A DNA stretch of 64,000 nt. Origin: Acidovorax radicis (GTDB lineage: Bacteria; Pseudomonadota; Gammaproteobacteria; Burkholderiales; Burkholderiaceae_C). How positions within the stretch are numbered: the stretch's first letter is position 1; the number at the start of each line of letters is the position of its first letter. Under the pieces are notes generated by a model, which saw only the letters and a list, made by a program, of their open reading frames with translations, was not told the DNA's origin and did not search any database. The translations under genes were made by a program, and so were the position numbers. The DNA lies in assembly GCF_020510705.1 (NCBI RefSeq), contig NZ_CP075184.1:4922501-4986500 (forward strand), read 5' to 3'. Of the stretch, positions 38,759 to 49,068 are shown one piece after another.

Positions 38759-39727
38759 TCAGGCGTGGGCCGTGATGGCGCGAGCGTGCTCCTGCTCGCT
38801 CGCCTGGTCAAGGCCTGGGCGGCCAAACCAGTAGCCGTCACACGGCGCGTCTGGCATCAGGGGCACCATGCGCGCCACAAAATCGGTGCGCACGGCCTGT
38901 GCATCAGAGGCGGTCACCGCGTCGCGGCGGGCCTCGTCAAACCGGGCAATGATGTCCTCCATGTGCTGGGCCTGGGGGCTCAGGCGCAACACATCCACTC
39001 CCAACGCACGCATCGTGGGCAGTTCGTTGGCCAGGTTGTATACACGGGCCGACTGGGTCTGCGTGCCGTTGAGCACCAGGAAACCCTCGCTCTCGCGCGT
39101 GCGCAGCGGCAGACCATCGGCGTGGTCGAGGCAACTGAACTGGCAGTCATCCTTGGGCAGGTTGCGGTGGCGCGCCGTGAAGCAGCGGGCCGAATACGCC
39201 AGCGGCATGCGCCCATAGGCAAACACTTCGGTCTCCAGGCCTTCGGGGCGCTGCGCCAGGATGGCGGACAGTGCGTCGTGCGCCATCTCCAGCGGCATGA
39301 CCCAGCGGCTCGCGCCCAGTTGCGCCAGCCACTGCAGCGAGTGGGCGTTGTACAGGTTCAGGTGCGGGCCAGCCACAAAACGGGCCGGGCCTGCGGGTTG
39401 ACCGTCTGGCGTGCGGGTGAGGCAATGGACGGCGCCCATGTCATTGGCTTCAACCAAAAATTCGCCATTGGCCGTGATCTTGTGCAACACGCCCACGTCC
39501 GAGCCGGATTCGATGAGCACCTGTGTGGACAACACGGCCTGCTTGCCCGCGTCCTGCAGCATGCGGGCAATGTCCAGCCAGTCGGCCAGGCGCAGCTCAT
39601 GGCGGCGCGAGCACACGGTCTCGCCCAGATACACCACGTCGAGCGGCGTGCGGGCCATGGCCTCGTAGAAGGCGAACACCGTGTCGCGGGGCCAGTAATA
39701 CAGCAGCGGGCCAAGAGAGAGTTTCAT
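38759..39727 (-). CDS. ubiV: UbiV-like U32 peptidase-family ubiquinone hydroxylation protein
   Basis: The protein has 322 residues beginning [20 protein letters not shown]. The four cluster cysteines of UbiV are present: one in ETVCSRRHE (near 39) and three in [20 protein letters not shown]. With UbiU it hydroxylates ubiquinone precursors without O2, using a 4Fe-4S centre. A 110-bp inverted-repeat element separates it from ubiU. Confidence 0.93.
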   Translation of the reverse strand: MKLSLGPLLYYWPRDTVFAFYEAMARTPLDVVYLGETVCSRRHELRLADWLDIARMLQDAGKQAVLSTQVLIESGSDVGVLHKITANGEFLVEANDMGAVHCLTRTPDGQPAGPARFVAGPHLNLYNAHSLQWLAQLGASRWVMPLEMAHDALSAILAQRPEGLETEVFAYGRMPLAYSARCFTARHRNLPKDDCQFSCLDHADGLPLRTRESEGFLVLNGTQTQSARVYNLANELPTMRALGVDVLRLSPQAQHMEDIIARFDEARRDAVTASDAQAVRTDFVARMVPLMPDAPCDGYWFGRPGLDQASEQEHARAITAHA

Positions 39728-39769
39728 GGGGTGGTGTTTGGGTTTTTTTCGTGGAATCCAGACGCTAGT

Positions 39770-39879
39770 AGCGGCTCACAGACCTCAGCGAAGCGGTTCT
39801 GGCTAGGCGCTGCGTCGCAGGCAGTACGGCCAGTACGACAAGACGCGGCAACGACGCCAGAAGAGGTTTGTGAGTCGCT
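39770..39879. repeat. 110-bp inverted-repeat element between ubiU and ubiV
   Basis: Terminal arms AGCGGCTCACAGACCTC and GAGGTTTGTGAGTCGCT are complementary at 15 of 17 positions. Inside are a TTCTGGC/GCCAGAA pair and a direct repeat AGTACGGCC-AGTACGAC. It has no coding capacity. It sits within an apparently cotranscribed unit and is probably a small non-autonomous repeat. Confidence 0.55.
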
Positions 39880-39881
39880 CA

Positions 39882-40943
39882 TCATTTCCAGGGGCGGTGG
39901 TAGGCGCCTAGCGTGTGCTGCTGGCCCTCCGCCACTTGGTCGAGGCTGGCCATCCAGGTGGTCTTGGGGGCATAGCGGTGGGGGTTGGCCAGGCACTGGT
40001 CGATGGCCTCGCGCCAGACCTTGGTGACCTGCGCCACATAGGCCGGGCTGCGCTGGCGCCCCTCGATCTTGATGGCGCGCACGCCGATCTTGACCAGCTG
40101 GGGCAGCAGCTCCAGGGTGTTGAGGCTGGTGGGCTCTTCGATGGCGTAATAGTTCTTGTCATCCCCCACGTCAAAGCGGCCTTTGCACAGCGTGGGGTAG
40201 CCCGCGTTTTCGCCGGGCGCATAGCGGTCGATGAGGATGCCGTTCAGGCGCGACTCCAGGCCGTCGGCGGTCTCCTGCCAGCGCACCGCCTTGGCGGGTG
40301 AACACACGCCATGGGTGTTGGGCGACTCGCCCGTCACGTACGACGACAGCGCGCAGCGCCCCTCGACCATCACACACAGACTGCCAAAACCGAAGACCTC
40401 GATCTCGACCGGCGTGCGGTCGATGACCTGGCGCACCTGCTCCATCGACAGCACGCGCGGCAACACGGCGCGCACGATGCCGAACTGCTCGCGGTAAAAG
40501 TTGATGGCCTCGTAGTTGGTGGCCGAGCCTTGCACCGACAGGTGCAGACGCAGCTGCGGATGGCGCTGCGCCGCGTAGTGCATGAGACCGGGGTCGGCCA
40601 GGATGACCGCGTCCACCCCCAGGTCCACCGCCTTGTCCAGCGCGCTGCGCCAGGGTCCGGGGTTGGCGGCCTGCGGGTAGGTGTTGAGCGCCATGAAGAC
40701 CTTGCAGCCACGCTCGTGCGCATGCCGGATGCCACTGGCAATGGCCGCCTCGTCGAAGTTGAGGCCCGCAAAGTTGCGCGCATTGGTGGCATCGCGCAGG
40801 CCGAGATAGACACAATTGGCGCCGTTGTCCACCGCCGCCTTCAGCGCGGGCAGGCTGCCGGCGGGGCAGACGAGTTCGAGGGCAGGGGCTGCGGCCACGG
40901 GCGGCGCGGCCTCCTTGGTTGTCAGGGGTTCCATCACACACAT
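39882..40943 (-). CDS. ubiU: UbiU-like U32 peptidase-family ubiquinone hydroxylation protein
   Basis: The protein has 353 residues from ATG 40943 (ATG 40934 possible). The core is ELVCPAGSLPALKAAVDNGA at the N-terminus. The four cysteines that bind the 4Fe-4S cluster in UbiU are GSLC, EGRC, GVC and TLCKGRF. The protein pairs with UbiV. It is the first gene of the seven-gene minus-strand ubi series and has a divergent MFS gene upstream, so its promoter lies in 40944-41198. Confidence 0.94.
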   Translation of the reverse strand: MCVMEPLTTKEAAPPVAAAPALELVCPAGSLPALKAAVDNGANCVYLGLRDATNARNFAGLNFDEAAIASGIRHAHERGCKVFMALNTYPQAANPGPWRSALDKAVDLGVDAVILADPGLMHYAAQRHPQLRLHLSVQGSATNYEAINFYREQFGIVRAVLPRVLSMEQVRQVIDRTPVEIEVFGFGSLCVMVEGRCALSSYVTGESPNTHGVCSPAKAVRWQETADGLESRLNGILIDRYAPGENAGYPTLCKGRFDVGDDKNYYAIEEPTSLNTLELLPQLVKIGVRAIKIEGRQRSPAYVAQVTKVWREAIDQCLANPHRYAPKTTWMASLDQVAEGQQHTLGAYHRPWK

Positions 40944-41198
40944 TCAAACGCTGGCCCCGGCGGGGAGCCAAAGCACTGGTTGCCACCATACTGAAATCAC
41001 CGTGCGCATCCGCTGATCTTCATCAACGGCAGTGCACAATGCCAGAGCAAAGCAGTCGGGCTTTGATGTGCCCCAAACTCCCCGGCACACCACACCACAC
41101 CACGCCTCACTGCCGCGTGGCATTGACTTGCCTCTACGCCGCCAACCCGTTCTTCCTCCCTCGCCCTCCCGCTTGCCCGCCCCACACACCGTCCTGCC

Positions 41199-42383
41199 GT
41201 GAACAAGAACCTGTGGCTGCTGGCCCTGTGCCAAGGCCTTTTCCTCACCAACAACGTTGTCTTCATCGCCATCAACGGCCTGGTGGGGCTGCAGCTGGCG
41301 CCCTTTGGCTGGATGGCCGCGCTGCCCGTGATGGGCTATGTGGTGGGCGGTGCGCTGTCCACGCCGCTGGTGGCGCGCACGCAGATGCGCTGGGGGCGCA
41401 AGGTGTCGTTCCAGATCGGACTGGCCGTGGCGGTGGCATCGGCCGCGCTGTGTGCCTGGGCGGCGTTCAGCGCCCACTTCTGGCTGCTGTGCACCGCTAC
41501 GCTGGTGGCGGGCTACTACAGCGCCAACGGTGGCCTGTACCGCTTTGCCGCGGCCGAGCTGGCCGCACCGGACTACCGTGAGAAGGCCGTGTCGCTGGTG
41601 CTGGCCGGTGGCCTGCTGGGCGCCGTGGCGGGCCCCAACCTGGCCAGCGCCACACGCACCTTGTTCCCGGTGCCGTTTGCGGGCGCCTACATCGCGCTGA
41701 TCGGCGTGGCGCTGTTGTCCATGCTGTGCATGTCGGCCATCCGGTTCGAGGCGCAGCCTGTGGTGCTCAACGCTGCAGGGCAGCGCGAGCACGGGCGCCC
41801 CCTGACGGTGCTGATGCGCCAGCCCGCGTTCATCGTGGCCATTGTGGGCGCCGCGCTGGGCTATGGCGTGATGAACCTGCTGATGGCCGCCACGCCGCTG
41901 GCCATGCAGGTGTGTGGCTTTGATTTCGATGCCTCGGCCCTGGTGCTGGAGTGGCATGTGATCGGCATGTTCGCGCCCGGCTTTGTCACCGGCCACCTCA
42001 TCAAGCGGTTTGGCGTGTTGCCCATCATGGGTACGGGGGTGTTGCTCAACTTCGCCTGCGTGGCCGTGGCGCTGATGGGGGTGGAGCTGCACCACTTTGG
42101 CATTGCGCTGTTCATGCTGGGCGTGGGCTGGAACTTCCTGTTCACCGGATCCACCACCCTGGCCATGACGGCCTACCGCCCTGAAGAAAAGGACCGCGCC
42201 CAGGCGGCCATCAACTTCTGCGTGTTCGCCACGCTGGCGCTGAGTGCGTTTTCGTCGGGCGTGCTGGTCACCACCCAGGGCTGGACCTTGCTGAACGCGG
42301 GCTCGCTGGTGCCGATTGCCGTGACAGGCATCGCGCTGGCGTGGCTGGCGCTGCAAAGAAGACAGCGATCGCCGATAGCATGA
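41199..42383 (+). CDS. MFS transporter
   Basis: This 394-residue protein starts at GTG 41199 and has about 12 hydrophobic helices. The loop after helix 2 reads VARTQMRWGRKVSF, a variant of the MFS A motif. The long central basic loop divides two six-helix halves. The substrate cannot be deduced. It is divergent from ubiU and is followed by the yidB-like gene. Confidence 0.88.
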   Translation: MNKNLWLLALCQGLFLTNNVVFIAINGLVGLQLAPFGWMAALPVMGYVVGGALSTPLVARTQMRWGRKVSFQIGLAVAVASAALCAWAAFSAHFWLLCTATLVAGYYSANGGLYRFAAAELAAPDYREKAVSLVLAGGLLGAVAGPNLASATRTLFPVPFAGAYIALIGVALLSMLCMSAIRFEAQPVVLNAAGQREHGRPLTVLMRQPAFIVAIVGAALGYGVMNLLMAATPLAMQVCGFDFDASALVLEWHVIGMFAPGFVTGHLIKRFGVLPIMGTGVLLNFACVAVALMGVELHHFGIALFMLGVGWNFLFTGSTTLAMTAYRPEEKDRAQAAINFCVFATLALSAFSSGVLVTTQGWTLLNAGSLVPIAVTGIALAWLALQRRQRSPIA

Positions 42384-42483
42384 TATTTTCCCGGTGAAGA
42401 CGCAGACGGCATCTGTCGATGCGTCACACTGCGCTTGCCGGTTGTTCACTCAGTATCTGTCCCACCGCTTCAAGGAGATCACC

Positions 42484-42966
42484 ATGGGTTTATTCGATTC
42501 CGTTCTCGGCGCCGTCCTCAACAATGCTTCGCAGGGCAGCGCTGGCGCCGCTGCTGAAGGCACGGGTGGCGGTGGGCTCGGCGGCCTGCTGGGCCTGGCC
42601 GCACAAAACCCCCAGCTGGTGCAGGTGGTGATGTCCCTGATCAGCAACGACGGCCCGGTCGGTGGCCTGCCAGGGCTCATGGCCAAATTTCAGCAGGCGG
42701 GGCTGGGCAACGTGCTCAGCTCGTGGCTGAGCGCCGGACCCAACCACGCCATTTCGGGCGAACAGCTTTCACAGGTGCTGGGCAGTGGCCCGCTGTCTGA
42801 AATCGCATCGCAACTGGGTGTGGGCCCCGGCGCCGCAGCGGGCCAGCTCGCCCAGGTGCTACCCGGCCTGGTGGACCACCTCAGCCCCCAGGGCCAAGCC
42901 CCCGAGGGCGGGTTTGGCGATGCCGGCGAACTGCTCGGCATGTTGGGTGGATTTTTTCAAAAATGA
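42484..42966 (+). CDS. YidB-like DUF937 protein
   Basis: This 160-residue protein starts at ATG 42484 behind AAGGAG. It is Gly/Ala-rich at the N-terminus, then has the DUF937 helices (LSSWLSAGPNHAISGEQLSQVLG, then LPGLVDHLSPQGQ). No signal peptide is seen. The family is widespread and uncharacterised. Its TGA stop lies inside an inverted copy of the dispersed repeat. Confidence 0.85.
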   Translation: MGLFDSVLGAVLNNASQGSAGAAAEGTGGGGLGGLLGLAAQNPQLVQVVMSLISNDGPVGGLPGLMAKFQQAGLGNVLSSWLSAGPNHAISGEQLSQVLGSGPLSEIASQLGVGPGAAAGQLAQVLPGLVDHLSPQGQAPEGGFGDAGELLGMLGGFFQK

Positions 42967-43011
42967 TAGCTGTTAGCGCTTTATTCATAAGCGCTACAAG
43001 CCATTTTTAAC
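42961..43011 (-). repeat. Dispersed AGCGCTTAT repeat, copy 7 (inverted)
   Basis: The segment reads AATGATAGCTGTTAGCGCTT, then CATAAGCGCTACAAGCCATTT. It begins within the last codons of the yidB-like gene and fills the 55-bp convergent gap to the hydrolase gene. Confidence 0.85.
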
Positions 43012-43021
43012 GGTATTTCTA

Positions 43022-43885
43022 TCAGCGCACAGGAAAGCGCTGCAGCAGCCACCGCCCGAGCATGTCGAACACCGGATCGGCCAGTTCGGGGCTTTCATTG
43101 AAAAGCTCGTGGTACAGCGGCTCGAAACAGTGCGACTGCACCAGCGCCTTGGGCGCCGCGTTGGCAAATGCGCGGCTGCCTGCCGGGTTGACCAACCGGT
43201 CGCTGCCCGCCCACATGAGCAGCGTGGGAACGCTCCAGTGGGCGGCACGCGCCACGGTGGCCGGGCCTTCATCGGCAATAAAGCGGGCCAGCCGGGCGCT
43301 GATGCGGTCATGGCACCGGGGGTCGGCCCGGTAGGCGGCGACCACCACAGGGTCATGCGACAGGTATTGCGCATCCAGGCCGTTGCCCACGCGCAGGTTG
43401 GGTGCCAGGCGCGGCAGCGTGGCCAGCAGCAGTTTCTGTACTGCGGAGAGCCCCGCGTCCAACGCGGGGGAGGACAGCACCAGGGCGTCCACCGGCCGCA
43501 GTTGCATGGAGACAAACCGTGCCGCCACCAGTCCACCCATGCTGTGCCCTAGCACCACCAAGGGCAAGCCTGCTGGCGCGTGCGCGCGGGTGGCGTCCAC
43601 CATATCGGCCAGATCGGCCAGCAAACGCGTGTCCGACGTCAAGCCGCCGCGCGGCCCTGACGACTCGCCGTGGCCATATTGGTCATACGCGCGCACCGCA
43701 AACCCCCATGCGTTGAGGCGGTGCGCCAGCGCGGCATACCGGCTCGCATGTTCACCTAGGCCATGCACCAGCAGCACGGTGCCGCGCTGCGGAGTCTCCT
43801 CGGGCAACGCCCAGTCATACACGGCAAGGTTCTCGCCATCGGTCGCAGTGAAGGGGCTCAGGATGGCGGCAGGAAGGTCGGACAT
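43022..43885 (-). CDS. Alpha/beta hydrolase (monoacylglycerol lipase-like)
   Basis: The protein has 287 residues from ATG 43885 (ATG 43915 possible). The oxyanion region VLLVHGLGEHASRY, the nucleophile elbow GHSMGG, the Asp in MWAGSDRLVNP and a C-terminal His (YHELFNESPE) form the catalytic set of serine hydrolases. It resembles bacterial lysophospholipase/monoglyceride lipases (PldB type) and probably acts on lipid esters in the cytoplasm. Confidence 0.9.
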   Translation of the reverse strand: MSDLPAAILSPFTATDGENLAVYDWALPEETPQRGTVLLVHGLGEHASRYAALAHRLNAWGFAVRAYDQYGHGESSGPRGGLTSDTRLLADLADMVDATRAHAPAGLPLVVLGHSMGGLVAARFVSMQLRPVDALVLSSPALDAGLSAVQKLLLATLPRLAPNLRVGNGLDAQYLSHDPVVVAAYRADPRCHDRISARLARFIADEGPATVARAAHWSVPTLLMWAGSDRLVNPAGSRAFANAAPKALVQSHCFEPLYHELFNESPELADPVFDMLGRWLLQRFPVR

Positions 43886-44039
43886 GAGGGTCTCGCAGGC
43901 AGCAGGGGCGGTCATGCAGGGGAGGGCAAAGTTTCCGCATGATAGGTGCTTGCCGCCACCCCCCTGCCTGCAACCCCTGCCGCATGGCGGCGGCCGATCA
44001 GTGGCCGACGTGAGGCCGACGTGTGATCGGCCAGGCCGG

Positions 44040-45506
44040 TCAGGGCATGGCCGCAATGACCTGCGCCACCGAGGCCGTGAGCCGCTTGGCGTAAGGCACA
44101 TGCAGGAACTCGTTGGGGCCGTGCGCATTGCTTTTGGGGCCGAGCACACCACACACCATCATTTGCGCCTTGGGGAAGCCTTCGCTCAACATGTTCATTA
44201 GTGGAATGGTGCCGCCCTGGCCGATGTAGCCGCAGGGCGCGCCAAAGTGCGCCTGCGAGGCCTCGTTGAGCGCCTGCTCGAACCACGGGGTTGTGGCCGG
44301 GGCGTTCCAGCCCGTGGCGCCACCGCCGCCCTCGAAGGTGACCTTGGCCTGGTAGGGCGCGTTGTCTTCGAGCAGCGCCTTGAGCTCCTGCACGGCCTGC
44401 GCGGCGTCCACCAGCGGGGGCAGGCGCAGGCTGAGCTTGAAGGCAGAGTAAGGCCGCAGCACGTTGCCCGCATCCTGCAGGGCCGGGAAGCCTTCGGCGC
44501 CGGTCACGCTCAGCGTGGGCTCCCAGGTGCGCTTGAGCAGGGCGTGCAACGGGTCGGTGGTGGTGGGCAGCGCAAACGTGGCGGAGCCGCCGCAGTCGTA
44601 GTGCGCCCAAGGGAACCGCTTGTAGACCTCTTCCCCCAGGATGGCCGCCGTGGCGCGCGCCTGCGCCAGCCGCTCGGCGGGCACTTCGCAGTGAAAACTG
44701 GCGGGCAGCAGGCGGCCGGTGGCGCTGTCTTCGAGCCGGTCAAGCACCTGCCGCATGATGCGAAACGACGAGGGCACCAGGCCCGAGGCATCGCCCGAGT
44801 GAATGCCTTCGGTGAGGATTTCGACCTTGAGCGTGCCGCTGGCCATGCCGCGCAGGCTGGTGGTGAGCCACAGCTGGTCGTAGTTGCCCGCGCCGCTGTC
44901 CAGGCAGATCACCAGGCCCACGTCGCCCAGGCGGGGGCGCAGGGCGTCGATGTAGGGCATCAGGTCGCGCGAGCCGCTTTCTTCGCAAGTTTCGATCAGG
45001 CCCACGATGCGGGGGTGGGGCACGTTCTGGCGCTTCAACTCCTGCACGGCGGCGATGCTGGCGTACACGGCGTAGCCGTCATCGGCACCGCCGCGGCCGT
45101 AGAGCTTGCCGTCTTCGTATTTGGGCGTCCAGGGGCCCAGGTCGCTGCGCCAGCCTGAGAACTCGGGCTGCTTGTCCAGATGGCCGTACATGAGCACGGT
45201 GTCGCCAGAGGCTGCCGCCGCTTGGGTGCCGGCGATTTCGAAAAAGAGCACCGGCGTGCGGCCGGGCAGACGCACGATCTCCAGGGCAAGCCCCGGCACC
45301 TTCTGCGCCTCGACCCAGGCGGCAGCGTTGCGCACCACGGTGTCCAGCAGACCCAGCTCGGCCCAGTCGGACGCGAAGGTGGGGGATTTGGCGGGAATGG
45401 CGATGTAGTCGGTCAGCTGGCGGACGATGTCATCGTCCCATGCCTGGCTCACCCGCTGCAATGCGAGTTCGGGCTGAAGAAGGGGGGTGGGTACACGGGC
45501 GTTCAT
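44040..45506 (-). CDS. M20-family metallopeptidase
   Basis: This 488-residue protein starts at ATG 45506 after AGGAG. The metal ligands are visible in order: His/Asp in MYGHLDKQPE, Asp in YGRGGADDGYAVYA, Glu-Glu in IETCEESGSRDL, and the C-terminal His (AHGPNEFLHV). It matches the M20 dipeptidase subgroup that includes carnosinase-like enzymes. It probably hydrolyses dipeptides or N-acyl amino acids in the cytoplasm. Confidence 0.92.
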   Translation of the reverse strand: MNARVPTPLLQPELALQRVSQAWDDDIVRQLTDYIAIPAKSPTFASDWAELGLLDTVVRNAAAWVEAQKVPGLALEIVRLPGRTPVLFFEIAGTQAAAASGDTVLMYGHLDKQPEFSGWRSDLGPWTPKYEDGKLYGRGGADDGYAVYASIAAVQELKRQNVPHPRIVGLIETCEESGSRDLMPYIDALRPRLGDVGLVICLDSGAGNYDQLWLTTSLRGMASGTLKVEILTEGIHSGDASGLVPSSFRIMRQVLDRLEDSATGRLLPASFHCEVPAERLAQARATAAILGEEVYKRFPWAHYDCGGSATFALPTTTDPLHALLKRTWEPTLSVTGAEGFPALQDAGNVLRPYSAFKLSLRLPPLVDAAQAVQELKALLEDNAPYQAKVTFEGGGGATGWNAPATTPWFEQALNEASQAHFGAPCGYIGQGGTIPLMNMLSEGFPKAQMMVCGVLGPKSNAHGPNEFLHVPYAKRLTASVAQVIAAMP

Positions 45507-45576
45507 GGGCAGCTCTCCTGAAGGCATGGGGATCAATCCCCTCATTGCAACACAAGGCCTGCCGGCCTGCCACCGG

Positions 45577-46803
45577 TCAGTAAAGAGACGACGGCAGTGT
45601 CTCGGGATTGTGGTGCGCCGCCATGGGTGTGCCGGGCCGCCGCAGGGTGACCGCCGATTCGACGCGGTTGCGGCCGTTGCTCTTGGCCTGGTAGAGCGCG
45701 CGGTCTGCGGCCGCAATCAGCATGTCCCAGCTGTCGCCTGAATCCAGGCGACCGCCAAACACCCCGATGCTCACGGTGACCGAAATGCCTGGGCCTTCCA
45801 CGCCGTCCATCGGACAGCGTGATTCTTCGACGGCCTTGCACAGCTCGCGCGCCAATTGCTCGGCGCCCACCAGCGTGGTGTCGGGAAGCACCACCATGAA
45901 CTCCTCGCCGCCATAGCGCCCCACCAGATCCTGCGCGCGCACGCGCTGGCGCAGCACATTGACCACGCTGCACAGCACCCGGTCTCCCATGGGATGGCCA
46001 TATTGGTCGTTGACGTTCTTGAAGTGATCGATGTCCACCATCATCAGTGCGATGGACTCGCGCATGCGCACGGCGCGGGCCACATCGCGGTCCAGCGCGG
46101 CAATCAGCGAACGCCGGTTGGCCACCCCGGTGAGATGATCCAGCGCGGCCATCACGCGGTTGTTTTCGTCAGCCCGGTCGCGCGCCATGAAAACAAAACC
46201 CATTGAGCTCACCAAGACCACGGTGAACGTGCTCATGAAGGTCAGCGTCTGCAAAACGCTGCTTTGCAAAATGCTGGTGGCTGCCTCATGGGCGCTGATG
46301 GCTACCACGGCGCGCCCGCCCAGCACCACGGCCTCCAGCCCCAGCCCCGCGACCAGCAGCCACTGGCCTCGCCCCACCGTGGCGTGGCGGCGCGCCAGTG
46401 CCGCGCTCAAGGCCCACACGGCCTGCAGGCCAATGACCAGACCCACGAAGCTGACACGCGCCGGGAAGTTGTCGACAAAGCCGATGACAAATACCGTGAC
46501 CAGCAGGGGTGACGCCAGCAGCAACCACCACCGCACCGGCCGCCCCTGAAACTGGTAGATGGCAGCAATCATGCCCACCATCACGCACGACAGCAGCAGG
46601 TTGCCCGCCACAATGGACACCCCGTTGGGCACCAGCCCATACAGCATGAGCAGAAGGTGCCCGATGGCGTTCAGCAGCAGGGCTGCCGCCCAACGCCTCA
46701 GGCCGTCTCGCCGGCGCCCCCAGCCCACCACCGCCATACAGGCGGCCATCATGAGCGAGGCGGCGATGATCATCGCCAGCATGGTAGGAACGTGGGCAAC
46801 CAT
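45577..46803 (-). CDS. Membrane-bound diguanylate cyclase (GGDEF), second copy
   Basis: This 408-residue protein starts at ATG 46803. An earlier in-frame ATG at 46887 adds a doubtful segment. Six or seven membrane helices occupy about 1-220. The GGDEF domain has GGEEF at 298-302 and an RAQD inhibitory site five residues earlier. It differs clearly from the cyclase at 21.5 kb, so it is not a recent duplicate. It lies downstream of the chemotaxis receptor gene with a 159-bp gap, which may link c-di-GMP with motility. Confidence 0.92.
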   Translation of the reverse strand: MVAHVPTMLAMIIAASLMMAACMAVVGWGRRRDGLRRWAAALLLNAIGHLLLMLYGLVPNGVSIVAGNLLLSCVMVGMIAAIYQFQGRPVRWWLLLASPLLVTVFVIGFVDNFPARVSFVGLVIGLQAVWALSAALARRHATVGRGQWLLVAGLGLEAVVLGGRAVVAISAHEAATSILQSSVLQTLTFMSTFTVVLVSSMGFVFMARDRADENNRVMAALDHLTGVANRRSLIAALDRDVARAVRMRESIALMMVDIDHFKNVNDQYGHPMGDRVLCSVVNVLRQRVRAQDLVGRYGGEEFMVVLPDTTLVGAEQLARELCKAVEESRCPMDGVEGPGISVTVSIGVFGGRLDSGDSWDMLIAAADRALYQAKSNGRNRVESAVTLRRPGTPMAAHHNPETLPSSLY

Positions 46804-46962
46804 AGGATGCAAGAGAGACTGGAGAAGAAAAAGGGACCGAAGGAGCTTCAGGCCAGCATAAACCAACGCCTCCTTGTCGCAAACCAAAGGATGTCAACGC
46901 CACCGGGCCCCACAGGGCCGTCACCACAGGTGCCACAGATACCGTGGATTCCGCACACGTGG

Positions 46963-48981
46963 CTATGGCAGCTGGGCGTGAGCCCTGCGTCCCCAGCCCC
47001 GCCCTGGGGGAGCAGCCAGCAAGGCCGTCTCCGCAAGCCCGCCATCGCCATCGCCCGGTGAGAGTTTGAACACCTGCACCGCACCAGCCAGTCGTGTGGC
47101 CTGCTCGCGCAGGCTTTGCGCGGCGGCGGCGGATTCCTCCACCAGCGCGGCGTTCTGCTGCGTCATCTGATCAAGCTGGTTGACGGCGGTGTTGACCTGG
47201 CCAATGCCGTCCGATTGTTCGCTTGACGCCGCCGTGATCTCGCCAATGATGTCGCCCACCCGTTTGACCGAGCCCACGATCTCTTCCATGGTGCTGCCGG
47301 CGTTCTGCACCAGGCGGGCGCCGGATTCCACGCGCTCCACCGAGGCGCCAATCAGCGCCTTGATCTCGCGCGCGGCCTCGGCGCTGCGCCCGGCCAGGTT
47401 GCGCACTTCGCTGGCCACCACGGCAAAGCCCCTGCCTTGTTCACCCGCGCGGGCGGCCTCGACCGCGGCGTTGAGCGCCAGGATGTTGGTCTGGAAGGCA
47501 ATCGAATCGATCACGCCAATGATGTCGGCGATCTTGCGCGAGCTTTGGTTGATGTCGCCCATGGTGGTCACCACCTCGCCCACTACCTGGCCGCCGCGTG
47601 CTGCCACGGCAGCGGCGGTGCTGGCCAGCTGGTTGGCCTGGCGCGCGGCGTCGGCCGACTGGCGCACGGTGGAGGTGAGGTGCTCCATGCTCTGCGCGGT
47701 CTGGGCCAGGCTGCTCGCCGTGGCCTCGGTGCGGGCCGACAGGTCCTGGTTGCCGGTGGCGATCTCGGCGCTGGCGGTGGTGATGCTGTCCACCGCCGTG
47801 CGCACCTGCTGCAGCATCTGCGTGTAGCGCTGGCGCATGCCCTCCACCTCCTGCACCAGCGCACCGATCTCGTCGCGCCGCGTGGTGTGAAAGGCCTCGG
47901 TCAGGTCGCCCTGCGCCACCAGCGTGATGGCCTGGGTCAGGTCCTGCAAGGGGCGGCTCACGCCCCGGCGCAGCATGACGAACAGGCCGATGGCGAGCAG
48001 CACCACCGCTACGGCCATCAGGCCCCACACAGCCAAAGTGACGCGCCGCTGGCTGGCCATGGCCTCGCCATCGGCCACCTCGGCCACCACCCACCAGCCG
48101 CCGCTGGTCTTGCGCATCAGCGCCCAGGGGTTCTCCGCGCCGGTGCCCAGCACGTCTGCGGCCTCGCGCACAAAGCCGTCCTGCGACGCGGCCAGCGACT
48201 CAAAGAAGGGGCGCGCCTGCGGGTAGGCCTCCAGCACGCGTTTGCCACCTGCGGTGGGGTGGTACACGAATACGGCCTGGTCCAGCGAGGTGCCAGGGTT
48301 GATGACGTAGGTGCCGCCATGCTCGAAAAACTTCGTCTGCGCCACCTGCTTTTGCAGCATGGCGTGGAACACGCTGATGTCGTTGCCGATGAACAGCAGC
48401 GCAATGACCTTGCCAGAGGCGTCCTTGGCGGGCAGGTAGTGGCCCATGAAAGGCTTGCCGTTCACCACCGTCACGCCGGTGTAGGGCTCGCCCTTGGACA
48501 CCGTGGCATATGCCGGGTCGGTGCGGCCGAGCGGCGTGCCCATCTGGCGCTCGCCCTTGTCGTTCTTGACCGAGGTGGTGATGCGCACAAAGTCATCGCC
48601 TTTCTTGGCGAACACGGTGGCAATGCCGCCCGTCTCGCTGGCGAATTTGTCGACCGAGCCGTAGTCCTCATTGACCAGCGCGCCGTAGCTGCGCAGCTCG
48701 CCCGAGGCTTCGTCGAGCTGCATGGTGGCCTCGAAGTAGCGCTGGAAACCCTTCATGGTCAGCTGCACCAGCTCGCGGTTGGTGTTGTCGGCCGCGTCCA
48801 GCGACTGCGCCACGCTTTGCGCCGTGTCGCCCACGCTGGAGGCGACCAGGGCGCGGGTGCTGCGCTCGGTCAACACGGCGATGGCAAGCCCCACCAGCAC
48901 CAGCACCAAGGCCACCAGCGCGATGGCGGTCAGCGTGACCTGCCGCGCGACAGAACGGTTGTTGGCAAGGGCTGCGGGCAT
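46963..48981 (-). CDS. Methyl-accepting chemotaxis protein with a Cache sensor
   Basis: This 672-residue protein starts at ATG 48981 with AGGAG upstream. The order is a membrane helix (about 13-38), a long periplasmic Cache3-Cache2-like domain (about 40-310, [19 protein letters not shown]), a second helix (about 318-340), HAMP, and the signalling domain with the hairpin tip [20 protein letters not shown] and [17 protein letters not shown]. It would relay a small-molecule signal to CheA/CheW. A FliA-type promoter lies 88 bp upstream. Confidence 0.93.
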   Translation of the reverse strand: MPAALANNRSVARQVTLTAIALVALVLVLVGLAIAVLTERSTRALVASSVGDTAQSVAQSLDAADNTNRELVQLTMKGFQRYFEATMQLDEASGELRSYGALVNEDYGSVDKFASETGGIATVFAKKGDDFVRITTSVKNDKGERQMGTPLGRTDPAYATVSKGEPYTGVTVVNGKPFMGHYLPAKDASGKVIALLFIGNDISVFHAMLQKQVAQTKFFEHGGTYVINPGTSLDQAVFVYHPTAGGKRVLEAYPQARPFFESLAASQDGFVREAADVLGTGAENPWALMRKTSGGWWVVAEVADGEAMASQRRVTLAVWGLMAVAVVLLAIGLFVMLRRGVSRPLQDLTQAITLVAQGDLTEAFHTTRRDEIGALVQEVEGMRQRYTQMLQQVRTAVDSITTASAEIATGNQDLSARTEATASSLAQTAQSMEHLTSTVRQSADAARQANQLASTAAAVAARGGQVVGEVVTTMGDINQSSRKIADIIGVIDSIAFQTNILALNAAVEAARAGEQGRGFAVVASEVRNLAGRSAEAAREIKALIGASVERVESGARLVQNAGSTMEEIVGSVKRVGDIIGEITAASSEQSDGIGQVNTAVNQLDQMTQQNAALVEESAAAAQSLREQATRLAGAVQVFKLSPGDGDGGLAETALLAAPPGRGWGRRAHAQLP

Positions 48982-49037
48982 GGGAAATGTCTCCTGGAGG
49001 TGAATGCACAACGCCGGCTGAGCCGGTCTAAGAGCAG

Positions 49038-49056
49038 GTTCTCACAGCGTGAGAAC
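49038..49056. promoter_or_regulatory. Palindrome in the chemoreceptor leader
   Basis: GTTCTCACAGCGTGAGAAC has perfect 8-bp arms around AGC. It lies just downstream of the FliA-type -10 box. It could be an operator or an mRNA hairpin. Confidence 0.45.
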
Positions 49057-49068
49057 GCCCTTGTTCAC

